This document shows, piece after piece, positions 17,026 through 26,810 of a stretch of DNA of 64,000 nt. The stretch covers positions 25,863-89,862 of the forward strand of contig NZ_JAHAFS010000009.1 in assembly GCF_018374135.1 (NCBI RefSeq). The letters run 5' to 3'. Made by a program: the position numbers and the translations under genes. Numbering within the stretch: position 1 is the stretch's first letter; every line of letters starts with the position of its first letter. The notes below the pieces were generated by a model. That model did no database searches and had not been told where the DNA came from. It was given only the letters and a program-made list of their open reading frames with translations. The DNA is from Campylobacter gracilis (GTDB lineage: Bacteria; Campylobacterota; Campylobacteria; Campylobacterales; Campylobacteraceae).

Positions 17026-17612
17026 CGATCCTACCTTGCGGTTTTGATTTGCTCTGCTTGGGCGCGCCCTTGACGAATGCAAATTCGCGCCCTTCAAATG
17101 CCTTTTTGTCGCGCAGCTTAGACTTTGTTGTCGTGAGCCGTTTGTACGCCGCGTAAAAGCAATCATGCCGCTTAAAATTTTAAATTTTAATTCCCTAGCT
17201 TTACGCAGTGCGTGCGGCGAAGGATGCTCCGCTTTTTTGAGCCGCATCTTAGCTAGATTTGCTCGCGGATGTCGCGCAATGGCTCGCCTGCTTTGCATTT
17301 AAGCCGTGCGGGCTAAATTTTACTTTGCGCCGCAGCGTAGCAGCTCGCCGAAATTTTAGAATTTGCCCTCGCGCCGCCCGTAAAATTTGACCGATTTGCT
17401 AAGGTTAAAATTTAATAACCTCGCGTCAAATCAAGCGAACTGTGCTTTATGCAAACCCTATCGCCACAGAATCTGAATTTAACGCCGCCTTATAAAATCG
17501 GGCTTTATTTAGTTCGCTACAGAAGCCGCTCGCCCCGTAAAATCCAAACCGTTCGCTAAGCAAAGCAGTCATCCTCTCTAAAAAGCCTGCTTTCAACGAT
17601 TTTGAACTGCGC
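17026..17612. other. Intergenic, no gene seen
   Basis: About 590 bases between ispA and the YbaB gene. In C. jejuni a PDZ-domain gene (Cj1643) lies in this position as I recall; nothing like it is visible here. The sequence is rich in AAATTT words and shows no tRNA or clear terminator. Confidence 0.6.
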
Positions 17613-17942
17613 TTAACCCTTATCGCCGAGCAGATCGCCTAGGCCGCCGAGCCCTCCTAGCATGGACGCTGCGGCGCCTTTCTTTTCATTTTCGACGAGT
17701 TTTATCGCGTCGCCTATCGCCGAAATTAGCAGTATCTGCAAGCTCTCTTTGTCGTTAAAGAGGCTGTCGTCGATGCTTAGATCAAGCACCTCGCCCGCAC
17801 CGTTTAGCTTGATGGCGACCATGCCCGCGCCAGATTTTACGGTAAATTCCTTGCGCGCATTCTCCTCCTCGATCTGCTTAGCCTTGGCCCGCATCTGATC
17901 GAGCATCTGCCCCATTTTCGAAAAATCCATTCCTTCGAACAT
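17613..17942 (-). CDS. YbaB/EbfC-family nucleoid-associated protein
   Basis: 109 residues. The N-terminal helix has MGQMLDQMRAKAKQIEEE, then a beta strand KSGAGMVAIKLNGAGEVLDLSIDDSL cut by family-typical glycines, and a C-terminal helix followed by a Gly/Leu-rich tail. YbaB/EbfC dimers bind DNA and are often encoded near recombination genes. Here the gene is 2 bases from panD, in a cluster corresponding to Cj1642. Confidence 0.9.
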   Translation of the reverse strand: MFEGMDFSKMGQMLDQMRAKAKQIEEENARKEFTVKSGAGMVAIKLNGAGEVLDLSIDDSLFNDKESLQILLISAIGDAIKLVENEKKGAAASMLGGLGGLGDLLGDKG

Positions 17943-17944
17943 TT

Positions 17945-18292
17945 TTACTCCGTTATTTGGTTTTTTTCGTTTACCTGCACGATTTTTGGTTCAAAATTTT
18001 TCGATTTTTTGGCACTCATCTGCGCGTAAGCTACGATGATGACGATGTCGCCGACGCAGACTTTGCGCGCGGCTGCGCCGTTTAGGCAGATCTCGCCCTT
18101 TTTCTCGCCGCGAATCACGTATGTGGCGAAGCGCTCGCCGTTATTGACGTTTAGGATCTCGACTTTTTGGTACTCGCAAAGCCCTGCAGCCTCGATGAGC
18201 TCGGGTCCGATAGTGACCGAGCCTACGTAGTTGAGGTTGGCGTCCGTCACGCGCGCGCGGTGGATTTTGCTTGATAAAATTTCGATTTTCAT
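17945..18292 (-). CDS. panD: Aspartate 1-decarboxylase
   Basis: 115 residues. The self-cleavage site Gly-Ser is in NYVGSVTIG (G24-S25), from which the pyruvoyl cofactor forms; an [15 protein letters not shown] stretch precedes it, and [13 protein letters not shown] is conserved. The enzyme makes beta-alanine for pantothenate and coenzyme A. It is inserted between murE and ybaB; in C. jejuni panD is with the other pan genes (Cj0296), so its place here is a rearrangement. Confidence 0.95.
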   Translation of the reverse strand: MKIEILSSKIHRARVTDANLNYVGSVTIGPELIEAAGLCEYQKVEILNVNNGERFATYVIRGEKKGEICLNGAAARKVCVGDIVIIVAYAQMSAKKSKNFEPKIVQVNEKNQITE

Positions 18293-18309
18293 CGGCCGTC
18301 CTTTAAAAT

Positions 18310-19620
18310 TTAGTCTAAATTTGACTCGCCTCGCGCCGCGACGAGCTCGCTCACGACCTGCTTATCGCTGAAGGGGTGCTTCACACCCTTGAGCTCCTGG
18401 TAAGTTTCGTCGCCCTTGCCCAAAATAGCGATCATCTCGCCGTTTTTGGCAAGATCTAGCGCGCGCGCGATAGCCTCTTTGCGATCCGCGATCTTTAAAA
18501 TTTTATCTTTTCGGCGCATACCGGCGCAAATTTGTTCGATGATCTCGTCTGGATCCTCGCTGCGCGGGTTATCGCTCGTAACGATACAGATTTTAGCAAA
18601 GTGCTCCGCGATGGCGCCCATTTTCGGACGCTTGCCGTGGTCGCGATCGCCGCCCGCGCCGAAAACCGCGATAATCTCGCCGCTTGCGCGTAGCGCGTTT
18701 AGCACCTTTTCGATGCCGTCCGGGGTATGAGCGAAATCGACGATTACAAGCGGGTTTTTATTTACGATCTGCACGCGACCCTCGACGCCGCCGAAGTTTG
18801 CCATAGCTTTTGCGATCTCCTCGTTCGGCAGCTTGGTTAGAATTTTAACCGCCGCAAACGCCGCGGTAAGGTTGTAGAGATTAAACTCGCCGATAAGATC
18901 GCTTTGAAGCTGCGCATTATCGCCGTTTGGAGTACGCACGAGCGCGTCGATGCCGCCCTTTAGCCCGTATCCGCTCACGGCGAAGCTTGCGGCGTTTTTG
19001 ATACCGTAGGTAAGGGCGTTTGCGGGGTTAAATTTAATATGTCCGTCGTCGGCATTTATGAGCTTTGGCGCGTCGTCTGCGAAAAACGAGCTCTTGACCG
19101 CGGCGTATTCTTGCATGCTGCCGTGATAATCGAGATGATCTTGACTTAAATTCGTAAAAATTTTAAGCGCAAAATTTAGCCCTTCGATGCGATTTTGCGC
19201 GATTGCGTGCGAGCTAACCTCCATGACGAAATACTCGCAGCCCTGCTTGCTGGCTTCGTAAAGATAGCTCATCGTCTTAAAAACCGAGCTCGTCGTAAGC
19301 CCCTTTTCGTCAATCCTGTGCTCGTTTATAAAGGCGCCGCGCGTGCCGCTTAGACCGCAGCTAAAGCCCAGATCCAGCAGCGTCGAATAGATCGCCGCCG
19401 CGGTCGTCGTTTTGCCGTTCGTGCCCGTAATGCCTACGATTTTGATGCGCGGATCAATCTTTAAAAGCTCCTTTGCTTGTGCGATAGAGATGATCTGCGC
19501 ACCTTTTTGCGCCGCTTCAGCTTGAAATTTAGCGTTCGCGCTCGTGCGCATAAAAAAGTAGCCCGCCTCGCATTCGGCGGAGTTGTCGGTGATAAAGCTA
19601 TTTTCGAGTCGTATTTTCAT
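18310..19620 (-). CDS. murE: UDP-MurNAc-tripeptide synthetase MurE
   Basis: 436 residues, about 60 shorter than E. coli MurE but similar to Campylobacter forms, with a reduced N-terminal domain. The ATP loop is [11 protein letters not shown] (about 63-73), the carbamylated-lysine region follows, and the DNPRSEDP motif indicates meso-diaminopimelate as the added residue. It acts in cytoplasmic peptidoglycan precursor synthesis. Its start overlaps the end of the upstream gene by 23 bases, as expected for a compact operon. Confidence 0.96.
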   Translation of the reverse strand: MKIRLENSFITDNSAECEAGYFFMRTSANAKFQAEAAQKGAQIISIAQAKELLKIDPRIKIVGITGTNGKTTTAAAIYSTLLDLGFSCGLSGTRGAFINEHRIDEKGLTTSSVFKTMSYLYEASKQGCEYFVMEVSSHAIAQNRIEGLNFALKIFTNLSQDHLDYHGSMQEYAAVKSSFFADDAPKLINADDGHIKFNPANALTYGIKNAASFAVSGYGLKGGIDALVRTPNGDNAQLQSDLIGEFNLYNLTAAFAAVKILTKLPNEEIAKAMANFGGVEGRVQIVNKNPLVIVDFAHTPDGIEKVLNALRASGEIIAVFGAGGDRDHGKRPKMGAIAEHFAKICIVTSDNPRSEDPDEIIEQICAGMRRKDKILKIADRKEAIARALDLAKNGEMIAILGKGDETYQELKGVKHPFSDKQVVSELVAARGESNLD

Positions 19621-20155
19621 GATTTTTGATTTTTTGCATCAGCGCTTCAAAGCGTTCATCGCCTGCATACGCGGCAGCCGAGCTCTCGACGTAATTAAGC
19701 CCCATTTCGTAGTAGCCGTTTTCTATCAAATTTTCTAAAAATTCTATCATCTCGGTTTTATCCGAAATGGCGATTTTGGATGAAAAAATGATCGATTCGA
19801 AGGCGTCTTTAAAGCCTCTTTGGCCTACCGCGCGCATAAAATCGGCATAAGCAATGACTGCAATCTCATCCTCGGCGCCGGGTTCGGAGGCCGCTTCGTT
19901 CGCGATCTTTTCGTTGATGGAGTTTAAAATTTTAAAAAGCTCCGCGGTTTGAGTTTTGGGGCTGAGGTTGTAAAAATCAAAGAGCATAAGCGCCTCTTCG
20001 CGGTCTGCCAGCGCGGTCTGGCAAAGTTCTAGCAAAAATAGAATTTCTTCCTCGCCGCTTTTTTCGTATGCGAGCGAAAAATATAGCTTAGCGAGCTCGA
20101 ATTCTCCGCGCGAAAAGGCCTTTAGCCCTAGTTTTTTATAGTTCAAACTCTTCAC
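19598..20155 (-). CDS. Conserved protein of unknown function
   Basis: 185 residues, predicted all-helical and rich in Glu, Leu and Ala (LNYKKLGLKAFSRGEFELAK at the start). The pattern at the N-terminus, with alternating small and aromatic positions, resembles a degenerate TPR-like repeat. It lies between the NifU-domain gene and murE, the place of Cj1640 in C. jejuni. It overlaps both neighbours (20 bases with the NifU-domain gene, 23 with murE), so the three are probably co-translated. I cannot assign a function. Confidence 0.75.
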   Translation of the reverse strand: MKSLNYKKLGLKAFSRGEFELAKLYFSLAYEKSGEEEILFLLELCQTALADREEALMLFDFYNLSPKTQTAELFKILNSINEKIANEAASEPGAEDEIAVIAYADFMRAVGQRGFKDAFESIIFSSKIAISDKTEMIEFLENLIENGYYEMGLNYVESSAAAYAGDERFEALMQKIKNHENTTRK

Positions 20156-20402
20156 CTTCGGGGATGTTTACGACGCTAAGCTCTGGATGGATATCCATGC
20201 GAAGCTGGCGCTCGACGCCGTATTTTAGGGTCTGCGCACTTGCGGCGCAGCCGTGGCAATGCCCGGTAAGGCGGACATAGACGACGCCGTTTTTTATGCC
20301 TAAAAGCTGTATATCGCCGCCGTCGTTTTGCAGCATCGGTCGGATTAGCTCTAAGCTATCTTGTACCGGGGCTAGAAGCTCTTCATCTGTAAATGGTATC
20401 AT
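20136..20402 (-). CDS. NifU C-terminal-domain iron-sulfur scaffold protein
   Basis: 88 residues consisting only of the NifU C-terminal (Nfu) domain. It begins with IRPMLQNDGGDIQLLGI, and the CxxC pair is in LTGHCHGCAASAQTL, followed by a short acidic tail. Nfu proteins carry and deliver Fe-S clusters. It is the first gene of the murE cluster, corresponding to Cj1639. Confidence 0.92.
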   Translation of the reverse strand: MIPFTDEELLAPVQDSLELIRPMLQNDGGDIQLLGIKNGVVYVRLTGHCHGCAASAQTLKYGVERQLRMDIHPELSVVNIPEGEEFEL

Positions 20403-20913
20403 TAAAATTCCTTGTTTTTATTTTGGCGAATTATATCCAAAAGCGATAAAAAAAGGCTTATCGGGGATGAAATTTAATCTTAAATTTTGCGCGAGGACGC
20501 CGATTTTGTGCCATAGATCGCAAAGAATTTTATACGGCGCGGGCGGCCGGAACTATGATTTTAAAATTTTATCGATTCAGCAAGGACGAAACTCGCAAAT
20601 CATCAGGCTTGCATATATTTAAATTTAGACTATTTGCGCTATAAATTTGGGATGAAATTTCAACCCAGCTGACGGCTAAATTCGGGATGAATTTTGCTTG
20701 AGCGGTAGGTAAAATTTAAGGCGGAACTATCTAAATTTAATTAGGACAAGCGCCGATACGATTAAATTTTTTAGAAAAACAATCCTGCTTTTAATGTAAA
20801 TTTTGCGACTACAAAAGCCCGGGCGGCGAATATTGTTTTGAAGCTCGCAGATGAAATTTACGCTACGTTTTATATCGATCGCGGCTGTGAAATTTTAGCG
20901 CAGGCACGTGCAA
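20403..20913. other. Intergenic, no gene seen
   Basis: About 510 bases between the NifU-domain gene and the L,D-transpeptidase. It contains AAATTT-type words but no supported coding sequence or RNA gene. Confidence 0.6.
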
Positions 20914-21474
20914 TCACGGCAAAATTTCTATCGGCGTGCCGATTTTTACATGCTTAAAAAGCTCGTCCATATCGTCATTGACGAGTGCTATGCAGCCCTC
21001 CGTCCAGTCGCCGAACGCCGCGATACTCTGCCCTAGGTAGCTAAATTTATTCGGTAGCCCGTGGATTTTGATATCGCCGCCTGCGCTCTTGCCGAGGGAT
21101 TTTGCGTGGGCTACGTCGGCTTTGTTCGGATAGGAGATGCCTAAATTTAGATGATACGCCGAGTTTGGATTTTTGCCGTTTATGGTGTAGTTGCCCTCCG
21201 GGGTTTTGCCGTCGCCTTGAACCTCTTTATGTCCTTCAGGCTCGCGTCCGAGGGCGATTTTGTAGCTTTTCGCGACGCCTTTTGAGGTCAAAATTTCAAG
21301 AATTCGTTTGGATTTATAGACGCGGATTTTAGAGATTTGCTCGCCGTCCAATGCCTGCTTTAGCGGAATTTCAGAGTTGATCGTTTCGATATTTTTATAG
21401 CTAAGATAATTGTCCAATGCCCACGCCAAGCCCGCAGCGACGATAACAAGCGGAAGTAAAATTTTAAATTTCAT
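20914..21474 (-). CDS. L,D-transpeptidase (YkuD domain) protein
   Basis: 186 residues. An N-terminal membrane anchor or signal (about residues 4-20) is followed by a YkuD catalytic domain from about residue 50. The active site shows H139 in IKIHGLP and C161 in DWTEGCIALVN, with the GDGKTPEGNYTI segment before them. It is likely a periplasmic enzyme that makes 3-3 peptidoglycan cross-links or attaches proteins to the wall. The start is 31 bases beyond the rplQ stop, directly after a terminator-like hairpin. Confidence 0.9.
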   Translation of the reverse strand: MKFKILLPLVIVAAGLAWALDNYLSYKNIETINSEIPLKQALDGEQISKIRVYKSKRILEILTSKGVAKSYKIALGREPEGHKEVQGDGKTPEGNYTINGKNPNSAYHLNLGISYPNKADVAHAKSLGKSAGGDIKIHGLPNKFSYLGQSIAAFGDWTEGCIALVNDDMDELFKHVKIGTPIEILP

Positions 21475-21479
21475 AGAAG

Positions 21480-21505
21480 AAATTTCGGGAGTGATCCCGA
21501 AATTT
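21480..21505 (-). terminator. Hairpin terminator after rplQ
   Basis: Perfect 11-base arms, AAATTTCGGGA (21480-21490) and TCCCGAAATTT (21495-21505), separated by a 4-base loop. Read on the minus strand the hairpin starts at the rplQ stop codon and is followed by TCTTCT, a weak T-rich tail. It is the most convincing rho-independent terminator in the window and would end the alpha operon just before the L,D-transpeptidase gene. Confidence 0.75.
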
Positions 21506-21861
21506 TATTTGCTGATTAGCTCGATATAAGCCATCTCAGCAGCGTCGCCCTTGCGAAGGCGAGTTTTGATGATGCGAGTGTAGCCGCCGTTTACGCCTGC
21601 GTATTTTGGAGCGATCTCGGTGACTAGCTTATTTGTGGCAGCTTTATCCTGAAGCGCCGCGAAAACAAATCTATGCGCCTCACTGTCGCCCTTACGCGCG
21701 CGAGTGATCAGCTTCTCGGCGTAGCTTCTTAGCTCTTTTGCCTTAGGAAGCGTAGTTTCGATCTTGCCGCTAGTAACTAAAGCGATGGTTAAATTTTTAA
21801 GCAGGGCGGCACGGTGAGACGAAGTGCGCCCTAGCTTCCTATATCCGTGATTATGTCTCAT
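21505..21861 (-). CDS. rplQ: 50S ribosomal protein L17
   Basis: 118 residues, starting [20 protein letters not shown], the L17 signature, with the [14 protein letters not shown] segment and a C-terminal [16 protein letters not shown]17 lies near the exit tunnel. It abuts rpoA and is the last gene of the alpha operon before the terminator hairpin. Confidence 0.97.
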   Translation of the reverse strand: MRHNHGYRKLGRTSSHRAALLKNLTIALVTSGKIETTLPKAKELRSYAEKLITRARKGDSEAHRFVFAALQDKAATNKLVTEIAPKYAGVNGGYTRIIKTRLRKGDAAEMAYIELISK

Positions 21862-22887
21862 TTATTGTCCTTCATTCTTTTGTCTTTGGGCCTTCAGCTC
21901 GTCAAGCTTGCGTTTTAGCTGCTCTTTTTTATCGCCGAGCTCTTGGTTGCCGATAGGATAACCGATCTCCTCCATTACGGCTTTGATCTCCTCAAGCGAT
22001 TTTTTGCCTAAATTTTTAAGGTCTTTAAGCTCGCTCTCCTCCATAATTGCTAGCTCACCGATAAATCTAATATCCGCGCGATCCAGGCAGTTAAAGCTTC
22101 GTGCGCTTAAGCTTAGATTGCTAACGCTCTCAAAAAGCTTTGCAAACTCGGAATTTGCGGGGATCGCTCTACCGAAAGTATCCGCAGCACTGATATTTAC
22201 GATACCTTTGAAAACCGCCAGCTGCTGATACATCGCTTCAAGCGCGTTTTTAAACGCATCTATCGCGCTGATCTGACCGTCGGTAGTGATCGTAAAGACT
22301 ACTTTCTCGTAGTCGGGATTATCCTCTACAAAGACATTTTCGATGTCGTAAACAGCCTTAGTTACCGGGGTAAAAAACGCATCCAGCGCGATGAAATCAG
22401 CGTCTAAATTTTCTCTGATCTCTTCGCTTGGGACGTAGCCGATACCCTTTTCGATGATGAGCGTAAATTTAAGATCGGCATCCTCGTTTATCGTAGCTAG
22501 ATAAGCGCTTGGATTTACGATCTCTACGGCGTCGTTATTTAGGTCGCTGCCGTAAATTTCTTTAGGTCCTTTAAAGCTGTATTCTACGATCTCGCGCAGG
22601 GAATCGCCCTTGATTTTAAATCTTAAGCCCTTTAAATTTATGATAAAAGCCGCCATATCCTCGAGCATACCGCGCATGCTGTCGAATTCGTGGCTTACGC
22701 CTTCGATTTTAACCGCAGTCGGCGCGAAACCGACCGTGCTCGTATAAAGTAACCTTCGTAAAGGATGAGCTAGAGTGACGGCATATCCCGTTTCAAAGGG
22801 ATATGCTATGATTTTAGCAACATTTTCGCTGACATTCTCAACCTTTATTTCAGTTGGCATATGAGCTGATGTTGTGATTTTTCTCAT
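21862..22887 (-). CDS. rpoA: RNA polymerase subunit alpha
   Basis: 341 residues with both domains. The N-terminal domain has [18 protein letters not shown] (dimerisation and beta contact). The C-terminal domain holds the [15 protein letters not shown] and [13 protein letters not shown] helix-hairpin elements that contact promoter DNA and activators, and a short Lys-rich tail follows. It stands between rpsD and rplQ, the standard alpha-operon order. Confidence 0.98.
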   Translation of the reverse strand: MRKITTSAHMPTEIKVENVSENVAKIIAYPFETGYAVTLAHPLRRLLYTSTVGFAPTAVKIEGVSHEFDSMRGMLEDMAAFIINLKGLRFKIKGDSLREIVEYSFKGPKEIYGSDLNNDAVEIVNPSAYLATINEDADLKFTLIIEKGIGYVPSEEIRENLDADFIALDAFFTPVTKAVYDIENVFVEDNPDYEKVVFTITTDGQISAIDAFKNALEAMYQQLAVFKGIVNISAADTFGRAIPANSEFAKLFESVSNLSLSARSFNCLDRADIRFIGELAIMEESELKDLKNLGKKSLEEIKAVMEEIGYPIGNQELGDKKEQLKRKLDELKAQRQKNEGQ

Positions 22888-22898
22888 ATTAGCACCTA

Positions 22899-23525
22899 CT
22901 ATTTCGAGTAAAGCTCTACGATAAATCTTTCCTCTACAGGAATAACAACTTCTTCTCTCTCCGGAACTCTAGAAAAAATTCCGTATCTTTTCTCTTTTTC
23001 TACGTCTACCCACGCTACGATGCCGGTTTGTGCCGTAAGATCCAGCGCTCTTGAAATTTGCGGGTTATTTTTGCTTTTTTCGATCACTTCGATCTTTTGT
23101 CCTGCGCGGACGGAGTACGAAGGGATATCGACGCGCTTGCCGTCTACTAAGATATGTCCGTGCGTAACGAGCTGGCGCGCAAATCGTCTAGTCGTAGCAA
23201 AGCCCATGCGGTAAACTACGTTATCTAGCCTCTGCTCTAAAAGCTGAACCAAAATCGCTCCGGTGTTACCCTCTCTGCGAGCCGCTTCGGCAAATAGCCT
23301 GCGGAACTGCTTCTCGCTTACGCCGTACATAAATTTAGCCTTTTGTTTCTCGCGAAGCTGTGAGCCGTATTCGCTTAGTTTGGCGCGTCTTTGTCCGTGC
23401 TGACCCGGAGCGTAAGGGCGTTTTAAAAGCGCGCTCTTGCCCGCAAGCCTTCTCTCGCCTTTCATAAATAGATCGACGCCGAGCCTTCTTTCTAATTTTT
23501 CAACCGGTCCTGTATATCTAGCCAT
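22899..23525 (-). CDS. rpsD: 30S ribosomal protein S4
   Basis: 208 residues. It begins [20 protein letters not shown] and contains the S4 RNA-binding domain [20 protein letters not shown] and onward to the [16 protein letters not shown] strand. S4 is a primary assembly protein of the small subunit and in E. coli represses the alpha operon. The N-terminal part lacks the four zinc cysteines, so it is the C-minus form. Confidence 0.97.
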   Translation of the reverse strand: MARYTGPVEKLERRLGVDLFMKGERRLAGKSALLKRPYAPGQHGQRRAKLSEYGSQLREKQKAKFMYGVSEKQFRRLFAEAARREGNTGAILVQLLEQRLDNVVYRMGFATTRRFARQLVTHGHILVDGKRVDIPSYSVRAGQKIEVIEKSKNNPQISRALDLTAQTGIVAWVDVEKEKRYGIFSRVPEREEVVIPVEERFIVELYSK

Positions 23526-23543
23526 AAATTTCTCCTTTTATAA

Positions 23544-23936
23544 TTACACGCGACGTCGTTTAGGCGGTCTGCAACCGTTGTGCGCAAGAGGAGTGATATC
23601 TTTGAAATATGTAACTTTAATCCCTTCTACGCTACCTACGCTTTTAACGGCGGTCTCGCGTCCGCTTCCCGGACCCTGAACCTTAACGCCTACCTCTTTA
23701 ATGCCGTGTTCTTTGGCTTTGTTTAGCGCGTCCTCGACGGCTTGCTGCGCCGCATAAGGGGTGGATTTTTTGCTGCCTTTAAAATTTAAAGCGCCTGCAC
23801 TGCTCCACGCGATCGCGTTACCCATCTCGTCCGTTACGGTTATCATAGTGTTGTTAAACGTAGCGGAGATGTAAACTATGCCTTTGGCGATATTTTTTCT
23901 GACGGTTTTTTTCTTAACTACTTTTTTTTGTGCCAT
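23544..23936 (-). CDS. rpsK: 30S ribosomal protein S11
   Basis: 130 residues, with a basic N-terminus, then [18 protein letters not shown] and the signature [12 protein letters not shown], ending [11 protein letters not shown], a nearly invariant S11 end. S11 is on the platform near the mRNA exit. It lies 10 bases after rpsM. Confidence 0.98.
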   Translation of the reverse strand: MAQKKVVKKKTVRKNIAKGIVYISATFNNTMITVTDEMGNAIAWSSAGALNFKGSKKSTPYAAQQAVEDALNKAKEHGIKEVGVKVQGPGSGRETAVKSVGSVEGIKVTYFKDITPLAHNGCRPPKRRRV

Positions 23937-23946
23937 ATCTCAATCC

Positions 23947-24315
23947 TTATTTAGCTGCCGCGCCGACGGTTTTGCGTTTGCCTTTTCTGGTTCTGGCGTT
24001 CGTTTTTGTTTTTTGACCGCGAACCGGAAGGCCCTTTCTGTGTCTTAAGCCGCGATAGCCGCCCAAGTCCATAAGCGCTTTTATATCCATAGCCACTTGT
24101 TTGCGAAGATCGCCTTCGACCATATAGTGCTCCTGGATCTCTTTTCTGATAGCGGCGGCTTCGTCTTCGCTCAGATCGGCGACTCTTTTATCGTAAGAAA
24201 TTCCTGCCGCATCGAGAATTTTTCTCGACGTAAATAAACCTATACCGTAGATATAAGTTAGTCCGTATTCAATCCTTTTTTTCTTTGGTAGATCTACACC
24301 TGCGATACGAGCCAT
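23947..24315 (-). CDS. rpsM: 30S ribosomal protein S13
   Basis: 122 residues, beginning [20 protein letters not shown] and containing IYGIG and the signature [19 protein letters not shown], with a basic C-terminal tail. S13 contacts the P-site tRNA and forms intersubunit bridges. It follows rpmJ by three bases. Confidence 0.98.
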   Translation of the reverse strand: MARIAGVDLPKKKRIEYGLTYIYGIGLFTSRKILDAAGISYDKRVADLSEDEAAAIRKEIQEHYMVEGDLRKQVAMDIKALMDLGGYRGLRHRKGLPVRGQKTKTNARTRKGKRKTVGAAAK

Positions 24316-24318
24316 AAC

Positions 24319-24432
24319 TTATCCTTGTCTTTGTTTATGTTTTGGATTTTCACAAATAACGTGAACAACACCTTTGCGCTTGACAATTTTGCATTTGTCG
24401 CACATTTTCTTAACGGATGGACGAACCTTCAT
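24319..24432 (-). CDS. rpmJ: 50S ribosomal protein L36
   Basis: 37-residue L36, found by reading the minus strand between rpsM and infA. It begins [20 protein letters not shown]; Cys11, Cys14, Cys27 and His32 form the zinc site of the C-plus form. It ends HKQRQG. The order infA-rpmJ-rpsM is standard. It is too short for most length cut-offs. Confidence 0.97.
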   Translation of the reverse strand: MKVRPSVKKMCDKCKIVKRKGVVHVICENPKHKQRQG

Positions 24433-24604
24433 TCCACTCTCCTAAAATTTTCTCCACTTTAAATGCAAACTGCACCTAGGTTTAATGAAATTTCAAAAGC
24501 GAAAGTATCAAACCAACTGTTTTCAAAATAGTGGGGATTTTGAAAACACTTCTTCCTACAGTTTAGTCGCAAAATCGCGAGTATATCTAAATTTAACTTT
24601 ATCC

Positions 24605-24823
24605 TTACTTATAGCGGTATGTTATCCTGCCTTTATCGAGGCTGTAAGGAGTCAGCTCGACTTTTACGCGATCGCCCGGCATTATCTTGATGTAGTGCAT
24701 CCGCATCTTGCCCGCGATATGGCATAAAATCACGTGTTTGTTGTCCAGCTCGACCTTAAAAGTCGCGTTCGGCAGCGCTTCTATGACGTTGCCGTCGATC
24801 TCTATGACGTCGTCTTTTGCCAC
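24605..24823 (-). CDS. infA: Translation initiation factor IF-1 (GTG start)
   Basis: 72 residues, an OB-fold protein starting [20 protein letters not shown] from a GTG codon at 24823 with an AGAAAGGAG ribosome binding site. [20 protein letters not shown] is the conserved core. IF-1 binds the A site during initiation. It heads the alpha operon on this strand; a 172-base gap separates it from rpmJ. Confidence 0.97.
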   Translation of the reverse strand: MAKDDVIEIDGNVIEALPNATFKVELDNKHVILCHIAGKMRMHYIKIMPGDRVKVELTPYSLDKGRITYRYK

Positions 24824-24857
24824 AAATTCTCCTTTCTTTATAAATTTAAAAAGGGCG

Positions 24858-24863
24858 ATTATA
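24858..24863 (-). promoter_or_regulatory. Minus-10 element upstream of infA
   Basis: On the minus strand TATAAT (24858-24863) stands 35 bases before the infA GTG. Campylobacter sigma-70 promoters depend mainly on a minus-10 of this sequence with T-rich DNA upstream. This would be the promoter of the alpha operon. Confidence 0.55.
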
Positions 24864-24982
24864 TAGAATTTAAAATTTTAAACAGCTTAAAAGAAATTTA
24901 AAATAAGCAAAATTTCAGATTTATTTCGCTACGCGCGCACTGTTTTTGCAAAAGTAAGACGGCGCTCTTTTTAAAATTTTAG

Positions 24983-24988
24983 TATAAT
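24983..24988 (+). promoter_or_regulatory. Minus-10 element of the metallopeptidase gene
   Basis: TATAAT at 24983-24988, 25 bases before the ATG at 25014, with T-rich sequence upstream and an AAAGGA ribosome binding site at 25004-25009. Confidence 0.55.
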
Positions 24989-25013
24989 GGCTCAAAAATT
25001 TTAAAGGAAAAAC

Positions 25014-25886
25014 ATGAAATGGCAAGACGGCAGACGAAGCTCAAATATAGAGGATGACCGCGCAAGCAGCATGCGCACGAGCTCGGGCTCGCTTGGGATG
25101 CTGATTCCGATCATTAGGTTTTTGCTCGGCTCAAAGATCGGGCGCATAGTGCTCGTAATCGGCGTGGTGGCGTATTTTATGGGCTACAACCCTTTAGCGC
25201 TTTTAGACGGAGGCGCCAGCACGCAAAGAGAGCCGACCGATAGCCCGCAGGAGCAAGAAAAGCTCGCCTTCGTCTCGGCGGTGCTGGCCCAAACCGAAGA
25301 CGTTTGGGGCGAGATATTTAAAAGTGCGGGCGCGCGCTACGAGGAGCCCGGGCTTCGGCTTTTCCGCGATCAGATAGCAAGCGGCTGCGGCTTTGCGAGC
25401 GCGCAGACGGGGCCTTTTTATTGCCCGAGAGATCGTAAAATTTATCTCGATCTTAGCTTTTTCGACGAGCTTGCGAACAAATACAAAGCAGGCGGCGACT
25501 TCGCGCAGGCCTACGTCATCGCGCATGAAGTGGGGCATCACGTCCAAAATTTAGTCGGCACGCTGGAGCAGGTCGCCACTCTAAAAAGGCGCGCTCGCAG
25601 CGAAGCCGAGCAAAACGCGCTTCAGGTCAAAGTCGAGCTACAGGCGGACTGCTACGCTGGGGTCTGGGCGCACTATCTCGCAAAAACAGGGCGCGTGCTG
25701 GAGGCGGGCGACATCGACGAGGCGCTAAATGCCGCCAGCGCGATCGGCGACGATACGTTGCAGCGCAAATTTAGCGGCCGCGTCGTGCCTGATTCCTTCA
25801 CGCACGGCACCTCGGCGCAGCGCAAAGAGTGGTTTAAAAAGGGCTTAGCGGGCGGAAACCTAAAGGCTTGCTCGTTTGAGTCGTAA
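25014..25886 (+). CDS. Neutral zinc metallopeptidase, YpfJ family
   Basis: 290 residues. It starts MKWQDGRRSSNIEDDR, the typical opening of YpfJ-type proteins, and has one membrane segment (about 43-57). The zinc-binding HEVGH is at 171-175 and a second ligand region, ELQADCYAGVWA, at about 209-220. A conserved Cys pair is at 125 and 137. The family is broadly conserved in proteobacteria; the natural substrate is not known. It is a single gene with its own promoter. Confidence 0.9.
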   Translation: MKWQDGRRSSNIEDDRASSMRTSSGSLGMLIPIIRFLLGSKIGRIVLVIGVVAYFMGYNPLALLDGGASTQREPTDSPQEQEKLAFVSAVLAQTEDVWGEIFKSAGARYEEPGLRLFRDQIASGCGFASAQTGPFYCPRDRKIYLDLSFFDELANKYKAGGDFAQAYVIAHEVGHHVQNLVGTLEQVATLKRRARSEAEQNALQVKVELQADCYAGVWAHYLAKTGRVLEAGDIDEALNAASAIGDDTLQRKFSGRVVPDSFTHGTSAQRKEWFKKGLAGGNLKACSFES

Positions 25887-26102
25887 GGTGCGGGCTTTGA
25901 GTTAGCTTGTGGGCTAGAAAAGGGCGGTTTAAATTTTAAAATTTAACGCCGAGCTTGGAAGCGAAATTTTAGAATTTTAATGATCGGCGATTAAAAAGTT
26001 CGAACGGCGCGCTCGGTTAGCGCGGCGACGGCTTGTTTGAGCGCAGGCTTGAATACGGCACAAGAAACCAAAATAGATACGTTAAAATTTATGGAGGCAA
26101 AA

Positions 26103-26531
26103 ATGAATAAAATAACCTGCATCTGCCTAGGCGTGCGAAGCATGCAAAGGGCGCTGAAATTTTACAGAGACGGCCTAGGATTTAAGACGGATTGCAAAGA
26201 CGACGACCCGCCGGTATGTTTTTTCAAAACGCCCGGAACCAAATTTGAGCTCTATCCCTTGGGCGCGCTGGCACGAGATATCAACGAAAACGATCCGCCC
26301 AGAGGCAGCGGATTTGGCGGCATCACGCTAGCCTATAACGTAAAAAACAAAGAGGACGTAGCTAGCGTCATAGAGCTAGTAAAAAAGGCGGGCGGCACCA
26401 TCGTCAAGGAGCCCCAAGATGCGTTTTGGGGCGGATACCACGCGTATTTTGCCGATCCGGACGGATACTACTGGGAGGTGGTTTGGGGGCCCGGTTTTAA
26501 ATTTGACGAGGACGGGCTGCTTAAATTTTAG
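26103..26531 (+). CDS. VOC-family (glyoxalase-like) protein
   Basis: 142 residues from the ATG at 26103, chosen for the GGAGG site at 26093-26097. Two betaalphabetabetabeta modules are visible: ICLGVRSMQRALKFYRDGLG in the first half and GYHAYFADPDGYYWEVVWGP in the second. The VOC superfamily includes glyoxalases, dioxygenases and resistance proteins. The second-half Glu (YYWEVVW) is a usual metal ligand. Its specific reaction is not apparent. Confidence 0.85.
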   Translation: MNKITCICLGVRSMQRALKFYRDGLGFKTDCKDDDPPVCFFKTPGTKFELYPLGALARDINENDPPRGSGFGGITLAYNVKNKEDVASVIELVKKAGGTIVKEPQDAFWGGYHAYFADPDGYYWEVVWGPGFKFDEDGLLKF

Positions 26532-26810
26532 ATCAAAATTTCTGCGGCCGAGGCTTGTTTGGAGGCGCCGAAGCCTTTGGCCTAAGCGTGTAAAATTTAA
26601 ACTCAAAATTTATTACAAATCATCGGGCGGGTTTTTGGCTCGTATAATTTGCGGCGCCGTTTTTCCCCGCGCTTTGCTCTAAACATCGAGCGAAATTTTA
26701 CTCTCCGATATGATCTGCGGCACAGATTTTGCGCGAGGCTAAAATTTACTCGCACCCCGCCCGCTGTTTTACTCGCGCTCGCAGTACCGCTTTGTTCGTA
26801 TTGCATGCTG

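Noticed and set aside
16990..17298. N-terminal extension of ispA
   Set aside because: The arginine-rich extension has no family similarity, and a ribosome binding site supports the ATG at 17025.
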